Assembly: GCA_022414725.1 (NCBI GenBank)
Contig: CM039464.1
Coordinates: 29,719,504 to 29,783,503, forward strand
DNA: 64,000 nucleotides
Direction: 5' to 3'
Source of the DNA: Microglena sp. YARC
Taxonomy: Eukaryota > Chlorophyta > Chlorophyceae > Chlamydomonadales > Chlamydomonadaceae
Below, in pieces: positions 43,001 to 55,000 of the stretch. A model generated the notes under the pieces. The model saw only the letters and a list, made by a program, of their open reading frames with translations. It searched no databases and was not told the DNA's origin. A program made the position numbers and the translations under genes. Position 1 is the stretch's first letter. Each line of letters starts with the position of its first letter.

Positions 43001-46000
43001 TGCTTGCAGCGCCCACAAGGGGTTGCAAAAAACTGCGCTTAAAGCGCAGATGGGGTCAAAAAGTCAGCGCTCAAAAGTGCAAAAGCGCGCGCTTTGAATT
43101 ACCCTGACATCAATATGTAATAGGTGTTTTTGCTTTGTGTGTGCTTTTTCTTTTTGTTTAAAGCACAGAGTCTCAAACACCCTCGCGGTGTCAAGTAGAC
43201 TTTAGCATGAAATGTAATGTAACGTAATCAAAACAAAGCAAAAATAATATCCATTATGACTAGGGTCATTGCCCAGCACCCACGTTCACCCCATTGTCCG
43301 TTGTCTTTTTGTTTTCAAATCAAAACAAGGCAAATATAATCAAAGGAAAACAAAACAAAGCAAAAATGAAAAAAAACAGGAAAAACAAAGCAAAACAAAG
43401 AAAAGAAAAACAAAGCAATACAGAGTAAAACAAATCAAAAAAAAGCAAAAAAAAGCAAAAAGAAAGCAAAAAAAAATGTTCATTATGTTGCCCAGGGTCA
43501 TTGCCTGGGAGCCTGTGCCTCGCTTTCAAGCTTTCATCAAGTATGCACTCCAAGCCAACAATCTGACGCATCTTGTGGAGTTGAGGGAATTCGTAGCTGG
43601 AGAGTCAGAGGAGGATGTGGAGATGTCAGTGAGTGTGTGTGTGTGGGGGGGGGGGGGGGGGGGTATGTGCAGATGACGGTGGGTGGGTGGGTGGGGTAAG
43701 TGGGTGTGTATGTGAGAGAAATTGGCTGAAGGAATAAATACGTGACTGACTGACTGAAAGAGTGAGTGAATGAATAAATGAAGCATGCAAAGAAAGAGTC
43801 TTGATCACAAGCAAATGTGTGCATGAAGGAGGGGGGTGAATGTATGAAGCTATGAATGAAGCAAAGAAGGAATCTTGATGGCAATCAAATGTATACAAGG
43901 AATGAATTAATGTATTCATGCATGGATGCAGCAAATAAGGAATCTTGATCACGAGCAAATGTAACCAAAGAATGAATGTATGCATGCATGAATGAAGCAA
44001 AGAAGGAATCTTGATGGCAATCAAATGTTTACATGAAGGAGGGAATGGATGGATGAGTCAATGTATGAATGAATGAATGAATGGATGAATGAAGCAAGGA
44101 AGGAATCTTGATGACAAGCAGGTGTATGCAGGAAGGAGGGGGATGAATGCATGACTGCATGAACGAAGCATGCATGAATGAATCAAAGAAGGAATCTTGA
44201 TGGCAATCAAATTTTTACATGAAGGAGGGAATGGATAAATGATTGAATGCATGGAAAAATGCATGAATGAATCAATGAAGCTAGCAAAGAAATAATCTTT
44301 ATCACAATCAGGTGTGTGCAGGAAGGTAGATTGATAATGGACGAATCTATTTATAATAATGCATGAACGTGCATGTTGATGATGAGTCAATGATCGCATG
44401 GATATTGAGAATGAATGAATACATTTATAATAATGCATGGACGTGCATGCTGATGATGGGGAAATGAATGCTTGGATATTGAGAATGCGTGAATGAATCA
44501 TTATAATTAATCATGGACGTACATGTTGATGATGCGTTAATGAATGCATGGATATTGAGGATGGATTAAAATATTTAAATACATGCATGGGCGTGCATGT
44601 TGATGACGAGGAAATGAATGCATGGATATTGAGGATGGATTAATATATTTATATACATGCATGGGCGTGCATGTTGATGATGAGGAAATGAATGCATGGA
44701 TATTGAGAATGAATTAATCTGCATAATAATGCATGGGCGTGCATGTTGATGATGTGTAAATGAATGCATGGATATTGACAATGAATGAAGGAATCAATAT
44801 AATAATGCATGGACGGGCATGTTGATGATGAGTTAATAAATGCATGGATATTGAGAATGGATTAATCAACATAATAATGCATGGACGTGCATGTTGATGA
44901 TGAGGAAATGAATGCATGGATATTGAGAATGAATTAATCTGCATAATAATGCATGGGCGTGCATGTTGATGATGAGGAAATGAATGCATGGATATTGACA
45001 ATGAATGAATAAATCAACATAACACATGGGCGTGCATGTTGATGATGAGGAAATCAATGCATGGATATTGATAATGGATGAATATATTTATGATAATGCA
45101 TGGGTTTGCAAGTTGATGATGAGTAAATGGATGCATGGTTACTGATAATGAATCAATAAATCAATACAATAATGCATGGATGGGCATGTTAATGAAGAGT
45201 AAATGAAAATATGGATATTGAGAATGGAAAAATCTATTTATAGTAATGCATGGACGTGCAGGTTGATGATAAGTGAATGAATGCATGAATGTTGCTCCTG
45301 CTTGTATTGCTTATTGCTCCTGTTCTGATTGTTTATTTCTGATTGCTTATTGCTCCTGCTCTTATTGCTCATTATTTATTGTTTATTGTTTATTGCTTGT
45401 TCATTATTGCTCCCGCTCTTATTGCTCCTGCTCTTATTGCTCATTGTTTATTGTTTATTGCTTGTTCATTATTGCTCCCGCTCTTATTGCTCCTGCTCTT
45501 ATTGCTCATTGTTGATTGTTTATTGTTTATTGCTTGTTCATTATTGCTCCCGCTCTTATTGCTCCTGCTCTTATTGCTCATTGTTGATTGTTGATTGTTT
45601 ATTGCGTGTTCATTATTGCTCCCGCTCTTATTGCTCCTGCTCTTATTGCTCATTGTTTATTGTGTATTGCTTATCGGTATTTATTATTTATTATTGTTTC
45701 GCTCTTATTGTTTATTGTGTATTGCTTATCGGTATTTATTATATATTATTGCTCCTGCTCTTATTGCTCGTTGTTTATCGTGTATTGCTTATCGGTATTT
45801 ATTATTTATTATTGCTCCTGCTCTTATTGCTCCTGCTCTTATTGCTCTTGCTCCCAGGTACCCAAATCTGGCAACTGGGGAACAGCAAGCGTTGGAGGGA
45901 TCAACCAGTACGATCCAAATGGTGAGCAAGAAGATATTGGTCTCTAGTTGGTATTTACCCTTACAAGGAATTTACATGTATATGCCATTGTATATGTGTA

Positions 46001-49000
46001 TATGTATATTATAAATTATAACCCCCCATTTTGAAGGGATTTAAATGCGTATAATAAATGATTTTAAATTGCTACCTCCCATTTTGAAGGGATTTGCATG
46101 TATATTATTAGTGATTATAAAATACTGCCTCTCATTTAAAGGGGTTTGTGTGTTATTATACATTATTATCTCTCATTTTGAAGAGATTTACATGTGCAAA
46201 TGTTCCACAACACATTAAATGTATCTATGTATGTTACAGTCCAGGGTTAGGCCAAATAGTCGAAAGAGACTTGCCCAACCGTATAAGAAGGGCTTAAAAA
46301 GAAAATGCACTGATGAACTGAACCCCATACAATCATTTAACCAACGAGAGCCCTGAGTTCGTGCTACAGTGATCATTTAATTCTACATTCAATGAAACAA
46401 AAGCAATCAAACCAGCTTGACTGGGAACGGGCATGATTAAACTTACTTTTCAGTCACAGGAACTGTTGTTTCAGGCACATTTATTGTTGACAATTGTTAC
46501 GCCTTGCAGTTTTTGCACAGGGCGTAAGGTTGAAAGAACTTTCCCTTTTGCCTTCACTGGGGAAGGTTACTGTGGGTTTTGCTTTCGTAGACTGCAGTGC
46601 ACCAGTTGACAATTAAAAACAAAAATGTTACGCCTTGCCACAGGGCGTGAGGGTGAAAGAACCTTCCCTTTTGCCTTCACTCACTGACTGGGGAAGGTCA
46701 TTGTGGATTTCGCTTTGTTTTGAATGCGCAGAATGCAGTCACCTGGTTCAGACACTTATTAATTAAAACACACTTTGTAAATTACAATCTAAAGATTTGA
46801 TAGCGAAGCCTGGCTTTTATTTAAGAACCAATTATTCAGCTTTGGGGGGGAGGGGCTATATTGATAACGCAGATATCTGAAGGTTCAATCACTGATCAAG
46901 GATCAGAACTGAATGGCTCAGTGGCAGAGCACAGGTTAACAAATCGAGGCAGGTGCGGGGATCGAACCCCTTTGAGTGCGCTTGGGCCCGTCCGGAGGGT
47001 CGTCGACCGGTACGGTAACTGGTATCTAGGTGAGTTCATAGGTTCAGATACCCAAGACATGTCCAGGTCAGGTCCTTAACGATAAAATCAATAATCCAAA
47101 ACGATCCAATCAATAAACCAGAATGATCAAATCAATAAACCAGAACGATAAAATAAATGAACTAGAACTATAAAATCAACGGTTGACTGCTCATCATATG
47201 ATATCTGTAGAGTCTGAGATGGTGAAGACAAGCAGTGAACGAGTGGACAAAGTCGTGAAGGAGAACGTGTTGCTGATGAAGGTTGATGTTGAAGGGTGAG
47301 TTGGTGCTGTTGTGTTGTGTTGTGTTGTACAAATATGTTTGTTTGTTTTGTGCAGCTATGCTCGCTTCTATTGATTCCATAGTCTATCCGCCTCCAGGCT
47401 GCTTACTGTCTGCCAGTGGGTTGAAGCGCAAGGAGGTCCTGCTGATGAAGGTGGTTGTTGAAGGGTGAGTTCCTGCTGTTGTGTTTGTGTTGTGAAGCTA
47501 TGCTTGTTTGTGCTGTGCACATATGTTTGTTTGTGTTGTGCAATTATGTTTGTTTGTGTTGTGCAAATATGTTTGTTTGTGTTGTGCGAATGTGTTTGTT
47601 TGTTTTGTGCAAATAAGTTTTTTTTTTTTTTTTTTTAGTACATGGTCTATCCGCCTCCAGGCTGCCCTTTGTCTGCCATTGGATTAAAGTGTGTTGGTGT
47701 GTTTGTTTGTGTTGTGCAGCTACGTTTGTTTGTGCTGTGCAAATAAATCCGCCTCCAGGATGCTCACTGACTGCCATTGGATCAAACCCAAGTGCAAGAA
47801 CGTTCTGCTGATGAGGGTGGATGTTGAGAGTGAGTTTGTGCTGTTGTGTTTGTTTGTGTTGTGCTGCTCTGTTTGTTTTTATTCCATGGTCTATCCGCCT
47901 CCAGGCTGCTCACTGACTGCCAGTGGATCAAAGTGGAAGAACGTTCTGCTGACGAATGTGGATGTCGAAGGGTGAGTTCGTGCAGTTGTGTTTGTATCTT
48001 GTTAGTACACGGTCTATCAACCTCCAGGCTGCTTACTGTCTGTGGGGGAGGTAAACACAGCTGAAAGCATGTCCTGCTGATGAATGTGGTTGTTGAAAGG
48101 TGAGTTCGTGCGGGTGTGTTTGTTTCTTTTTAGCACATGGTCTATCCGCCTCCAGGCTGCCTACTGTCTGCCAGTGGATTAAAGTGCAAGTACGTCCTGC
48201 TGATGAATGTGGATGTTGAAAGGTGAGTTTGTGCAGATATGTTTGCTTGTTTTGATTAAATAATCTATCAGTCCAGGCTGCTCTACGTCTGCGGGCGGAG
48301 TGAACATGGGTGCTGATGGTTAACATGTGTACTGAATCAGCAGCAATGCGTAGGGAACGGCAATATGATATCATATGAGATCATGTCATCGTATGATATC
48401 ATTTGATGCCGGCAGTCTGACTAGGCTAAAGTTCATATTTATATACAATATCATATGATGCAATTTGTATGATATCAAATGATAGCATACTCGCATTCGG
48501 TCATCATATTATATGCCGGTCCCTGTACACATCTGCTTGCCACACTCATCTGGCGACCTGCAGCAAATTCCTCTGAGAAGGGAAATTCCTCTGAGAAGAC
48601 CTTTTCTTGGCCCCACCTCCACTACTAGACAGGACAAGTGGCAACGTGTCTGTTTGGTCATCATATGATATGCCGGTCCCTATACATACCTGTACCATGC
48701 CGTAACCACATATGTGAGCACCACCACACCAGCTAGCACCACCATCTGCTGATATACGTACATGTACCATGGTATAGACCTGCAACAACATCATGACCAA
48801 GCGCTTGGGGTTCTCTTCTAGCAAGTTTGGGTCCTTTTTCTCATAGGTGATGCGCTCAGCAACAGCTGTATCCAACATGCTATGAGAGGGGGTAAGATTT
48901 TTTTCTTCTTCTTTGTGGGTGATGCGCTCAGCAACAGCTGTATCTAACATGTTATGAGAGGGGGTAAGATTTTTTTCTTCTTCTTTGTGGGTGATGCGCT

Positions 49001-52000
49001 CAGCAACAGCGGCAGTCAACATGTGTTCAACATGCATTCAAGATGTGTTCAACATGCATTCAAGATGTGTTCAACATGCATTCATGATGTGTTCAACATG
49101 CATTCAAGATGTGTTCAACATGCATTCAAGATGTGTTCAACATGCATTCAAGATGTGTTCAACATGCATTCAAGATGTGTTCAACATGCATTCAAGATGT
49201 GTTCAACATGCATTCAAGATGTGTTCAACATGCAGTCAAGATGTGTTCAACATGCATTCAAGATGTGTTCAACATGCAGTCAAGATGTGTTCAACATGCA
49301 TTCAAGGTGTGTTCAACATGCATTCAAGATGTGTTCAACATGCATTCAAGATGTGTTCAACATGCAGTCAAGATGTGTTCAACATGCATTCAAGATGTGT
49401 TCAACATGCATTCAAGATGTGTTCAACATGCATTCAAGATGTGTTCAACATGCATTCAAGATGTGTTCAACATGCAGTCAAGATGTGTTCAACATGCATT
49501 CAAGATGTGTTCAACATGCATTCAAGATGTGTTCAACATGCAGTCAAGATGTGTTCAACATGCAGTCAACATGTGTTCAACATGCATTCAAGATGTTATG
49601 AGTGAGATTTGAGAGCACATTTTCTCTTGTTTGTATGCGCTCAGCAACAGAGGCATTCAACATGTGCTTAACATGTTATGAGAGAGGTTTATGAGCGTCC
49701 CTTTTCTCGTGGGTGATGCGCTTAGCAACAGCTGCATTCAACATGTTATGAGAGAGGTCTAGGAGCGTCCCTTTTCTCATGGGTGATGCGCTTAGCAACA
49801 GCTGCATTCAACATGTTATGAGAGAGGTTTATGAGCGTCCCTTTTCTCGTGGGTGATGCGCTCAGCAACAGCTGCATTCAACATGTTATGAGAGAGGTTT
49901 AGGAGCATCCCTTTTCTCGTGTGTGATGCGCTTAGCAACAGCTCCATTCAACATGTTATGAGAGAGGTTTAGGAGCGTCTTTTTTCTGCTGGTTTATGCG
50001 CTCAGCAACAGCTGCGTTCAAGATATGGACAATTAGGAAAAATGTATAGGGATAAATGGACAAGTTCTATGCAGCGTCGCAAGCTACTCTATGTTGGGAG
50101 AGTCTCCGCAACGGAGCAACAGGTGGCAACGGAAGCGAGTTAGTCACGAAACCGTTGGCTGGCGTGTCAGGCTTCGTCTCCGTCAGATGGTCAGACGGTC
50201 ACATAGACGGACAATGGAGAGCTGCATTTAACATGTTATGACAGGGGGTTAGATAAAAAAGATAAAGATAGTTAGGAAAGAATAGATAGCTATAAATGTA
50301 TAGGGTTGGAGATGGTTGTTACACGAGACAAACACAAATAAGTACTTAGGGAGCCACAGACTCCCCCCCATAGCTGATAGGCAGTATTTATCTCCTTATA
50401 TGTAGGGGTCGGCAATATGATATCATATGATATCATGTCATCATATGATCTCATATGATGCCGGCGGTCTGACTAGGTAACTTTGGCCTGGGGCATCACA
50501 TCATATGATATTAAATCATATGATTTTTGTATGATATCATATGATATCATACTCGTCTTTGGTCAACATCACATGATTTGCCGTTCCCTACTTACATACC
50601 AACAACCCTCACCCCCATCCCCAACCCAACCCTCGCCCCCAACCCTCACCCCCAACCCCAAACCTCTCCCCAAACCTCACCCCCAACCCCAACCCCAAAC
50701 CTCACCCCCAACCCCAAACCTCTCCCCAAACCTCACCCCCTACCCCAACCCCAACCCTCACCCCCAACCCCAAACCTCTCCCAAACCTCACCCCAACCCC
50801 AACCCTTTACCCCCCTACCCCAATTATCACCCCCAACCACTCTACCCCCAACCCCAACCCTTTTCCCCCCTACCCCAATCCTCACCCCAAACCCCAACCC
50901 CTCTATCCCCCTACCCCCAATCCTTACCCCAACCACTTTGCCCCCAACCCTCACCCCCAACCCCAACCCCTCAACCCCCCAACCCCTAATCCTCACCCTC
51001 AACCACTCTACCCCCAACCCCCGACCCCAACCCAACCACGCTACCCCCATACCCCAATCCTCACCCCCAACCACCCTGCCCTCACCCCTCACCCCGCCCC
51101 TCACCCCCAACCAGTCTACCCCACCCCTCACCCACAATCCTCACCCCCAACCCAACCCCTCTACCCCCTACCCCCAATCCTCACCCCAACCACTCCACCC
51201 CCACCCCTTACCCCCAGTCCCACCCCCAATCACCCAATCACTCTACCCCCAACCCCAACCCCTCTACCCCCAACCCCCAATCCTCACCCCCAACCACCCT
51301 GCCCTCACCCCTCATCGCAAACCCCTCTACCCCACAACCCCCAATCCTCACCCCCAACCACCCTGCCCTCACCCCTCCCCCTCACCCCTCATTCCCGCCC
51401 CTCACCACCAACCAGTCTACCCCCACCCCTCACCCACAACCACCCTGCCCCCACCCCTCATCGCAAACCCCTCTACCCCACTACCCCCAATCCTCACCCC
51501 CAACCACCCTGCCCTCACCCCTCCCCCTCACCCCCAACCAGTCTACCCCCACCCCTCACCCACAATCCTCTCCCACAACCACCCTGCCCACACCCCTCAC
51601 CCCAAACCCCTCTACCCCACTACCCCCAATCCTCACCCCCAACCACCCTGCCCTCCCCCTCCCCCTCACCCCTCACCCCCGCTCCTCACGCCCAACCTGT
51701 CTACCCCCACCCCTCACCAACAATCCTCACCCCCAACCCCAACCCCTCTACACCTGTACCCCCAATCCTCACTCAACCACTCTACCCCCACCCCTCACCC
51801 CAATCCCCACCCCCAATCACCCAATCAATCTACCCCCAACCCCAACCCCGACCACTCTACCCCCCTACCCCAAATCCTCACCCCCAACCACCCTGCCCTC
51901 GCCCCTCACCCCCGCCCCTCACCCCCAACCAGTCTACCCCCACCCCTCACCAACAATCCTCCCCCCCAACCCCAACCCCTCTACCCCCCTACCCCCAATC

Positions 52001-55000
52001 CTCACCCCCAACCACTCTACCCCCACCCTTACCCCCAGTCCCCACCCCCAATCACCCTGCCCTCTACCCCCCGACCCCCACCCCAACCCTCAAACCCGCC
52101 AGATATGAAGCTATCGTCTTCCGGGGGTCCCAAGAGTTGACGCTCCACCACACATTGGAAAACATTGTCTTCGAGTATACCCCAGGTTTGTTTGCTTCCT
52201 TTGTCTAAACATTTCTGTATTCACTTCTTTCATCCATTCCTTCTTCCACCCTTTCTTTTGTCCATTCCTTCTTTTATCCATTCCTTCTGTCACCCTTTTT
52301 TGTCCATTACTTCTTTCACCTTTTCTCTTGTTCGTTCTTGCTTTCACCCTTCTTTTGTCCATTCCTTATTTTATCCATTCCTTCTTTCACCCTATCTTTG
52401 TCTATTCCTTCTTTCACCCATTCCTTCTTTCACCCTTTCTCTTGCCCATTCCTTCTTTCACCCTTCTTTTGTCCATTCTCGTGATAGGAAGGGCTAAAAC
52501 GAAAAAGCATTGTTGAGCTGAACCCCAGACAATCGGTTTACCGACAGGGGAGATATATCCACACGAATCTCCTAACCCTCTCTCATAACATGTTAAATGC
52601 CACTGTTGCTGAGCGCATAGACCACGAGAAAACGCCGCATTTCCCACACAGTAGTGGGTGAAATGGAGTATTCAGCCGCGCGACGTAAGATTCCGCAGGA
52701 CGCATTCATATTTCAAATACCCGTAAACCCCCGGGCAAAACCAGGAGGAACCACCGCCAGTGTTTTCCCAGCAGTACTGTCCTGCCCGGTATAAAATCAA
52801 GTGCACAGTCACTGGGGGCACTAAATTCTTGGTGCCTCAAGCTGCTGAGCCTTGATCTTAACCAAAATTCGAGTTCCCACCACCATCCCTCTGTCCCACA
52901 GGAGTTATATCTTCCAGAAGCTACCAGAGCCTCCCAGGGGAAGTGACTCTGTTATTATTTGACAGTAGCGACTCTATTGGTAGTTGCACAAAGACAGACC
53001 TGAACAGTCTGGACTTACAAGCTAGATAGTGCAGTTGACTTTATTTAATGGTAAAAGCTGATAAGACCAGTAAAGCCAGCTAGTGGTGTGATATACCCCC
53101 TAATTAAGGGAAATATCACACACAAAGCTAAAACTTTACAAGGCCCAGCATACACCTTAAATATGTCTACTAGCACTTGTACCAATGGGGGCCCCATCTG
53201 AAAGATCGCTGGACCTCTCTTGCAGTGTCTCAATGTCCAGCAAGCAGGCCCCCATACTTTTGCAAATATGAGTACTGACAATGATGAAGCCTGCATGTGC
53301 TTAATTTCCTCAACCCTTAAGGGTAAATTATATGTATTGGAAATATGAAAAAGCAACTGTAAGGAATCTGAGTCAACCGTCTGAATTTGCTAGTTTCTCT
53401 CATAACATGTTGACTGCCACTGCTGCTGGGCGCATAGACCACGAGAAAACTTGCTAGTTTCTCTCATAACACGTTGAATGCCACTGCTGCTGAGCGCATA
53501 GACCACGAGAAAACTTGCTAGTTTCTCTCATAACATGTTGAATGCCACTGTTGCTGAGCGCATAGACCACGAGAAAACTTGCTAGTTTCTCTCATAACAT
53601 GTTGAATGCCACTGCTGCTGAGCGCATAGACCACGAGAAAACTTGTTAATTTCTCTCATAACATGTTGAATGCATGTTAAACGCATATTGAAAAAGAATA
53701 CAACTTCTAGCTCCTTCGCACAACATGTTGAATGACGCTGTTGCTGATTGCATAAACAGCAAGAAAGAATCATTCCTAAACCTCCTCATAAAATGTTGAA
53801 CGCATGTTAAATACATCTTGAATACATATTAAAAAATACATGTTAAATACATATTGAATATAAAAATAAAATCTAAAAAATACATGTTAAATACATATAA
53901 ATAAAAAATAAAATATAAAAAATAAAATATAAATAAAATCTAAAAAAATACATGTTAAATACATATAAAAAAAATACAATATAAAAAATAAAATATAAAA
54001 AATACAATATAAATAAAATATAAAAAATACATGTTAAATACATATTGAATGCAGCTGTTGCTGAGCGTCTATGTAATTCTTTCTGTTTTGTATCAGAGTG
54101 TAGAAATCCTCTCCAACCCTTGCATCCCTAGCTCAGGATACTACTAAGCGCGCGCGGCAGCGCGGTGCCGCGCTGCCTTTTTGAGCCCCTCTGCGCGTTT
54201 CGCACAGTTTTTTCAACCCCCTGTGGGCGCAGCGCGCAGTTTTTGCGCTTTTTGCACTAAAAAGCGCTGACCAATTTGACGTTTGTGCAATTTAAGCGCT
54301 GACCAATTCGGCAAGAAGTAGCACCCTGCCCTAGCTATGTATTCTCAATTACCTATATCTTGGATGCAGCTGTTGCTGAGCGTCTATGTGCTTCTGTCTG
54401 TTTTGTATCAGAGTGTAGAAATCCTCACCAACCCTTTCATCCCTAGCTATGTATCCCCAATTATCTATATCTTGGAGGCAGCTGTTGCTGAGGGCATGAA
54501 CCACAAAAAACGGACACTCCTAAACCTCTCATGACTAGGGTTGGGCTGACAAATAAACGTGTACTATACGTTTATACGTATAAATACGCCGTATAGTTTT
54601 TCTCAAATCGACCTTATATACGTCATATACAAAAAGTCTAGTCTGTACTTCGAGAAGTACAGCACACGTCCCGGCACTTAACTTCCTTGGTTTTCCTTAC
54701 ATTTTTGATTTAGATAGCTCATTGGAAAGCTTTTGATCTCCTCTATCACATTATGTAATACAATTCACCGTTCAGGTGCACAATTGTATACACATTTAGC
54801 CTAAAGGTTGATCTAGATAGCCAGGATGGCACACATATCAGAGCGCCACCTAGCCTTCAATTCCACAAGCTGTGCTCCTATGTGGGCTTAAAGGATTGAT
54901 GGTGCAAGCCTAGTGCAATGTGAACATGGACTATATTGCAATACCATGTAATGTACTTATATTATTATACACTTATACAGTTATATAATAGACCAACTGG

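Larger units (their letters stand above)
45922..47210 (+). other. FkbM intron 7: interspersed repeats and a SINE
   Basis: Bases 46020-46200 repeat attttgaagggatttacatg. An inverted family E copy lies at 46226-46400 and two family F units at 46495-46575 and 46625-46700. A SINE lies at 46905-47075, and repeats of gatcaaatcaataaaccaga at 47090-47180. The acceptor is gatatctgtag. Confidence 0.8.

Noticed and set aside
50591..52095. Telomeric repeat
   Set aside because: Units are C-rich but irregular (ccccaaccctcaccccc), lack a fixed CCCTAAA-type period, and lie inside an intron with exons on both sides.
50578..52140. 520-codon Pro-rich open frame
   Set aside because: It is a by-product of the C-rich minisatellite before exon 9. 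It has no start context or domain, and exon 9 is read in a different phase.
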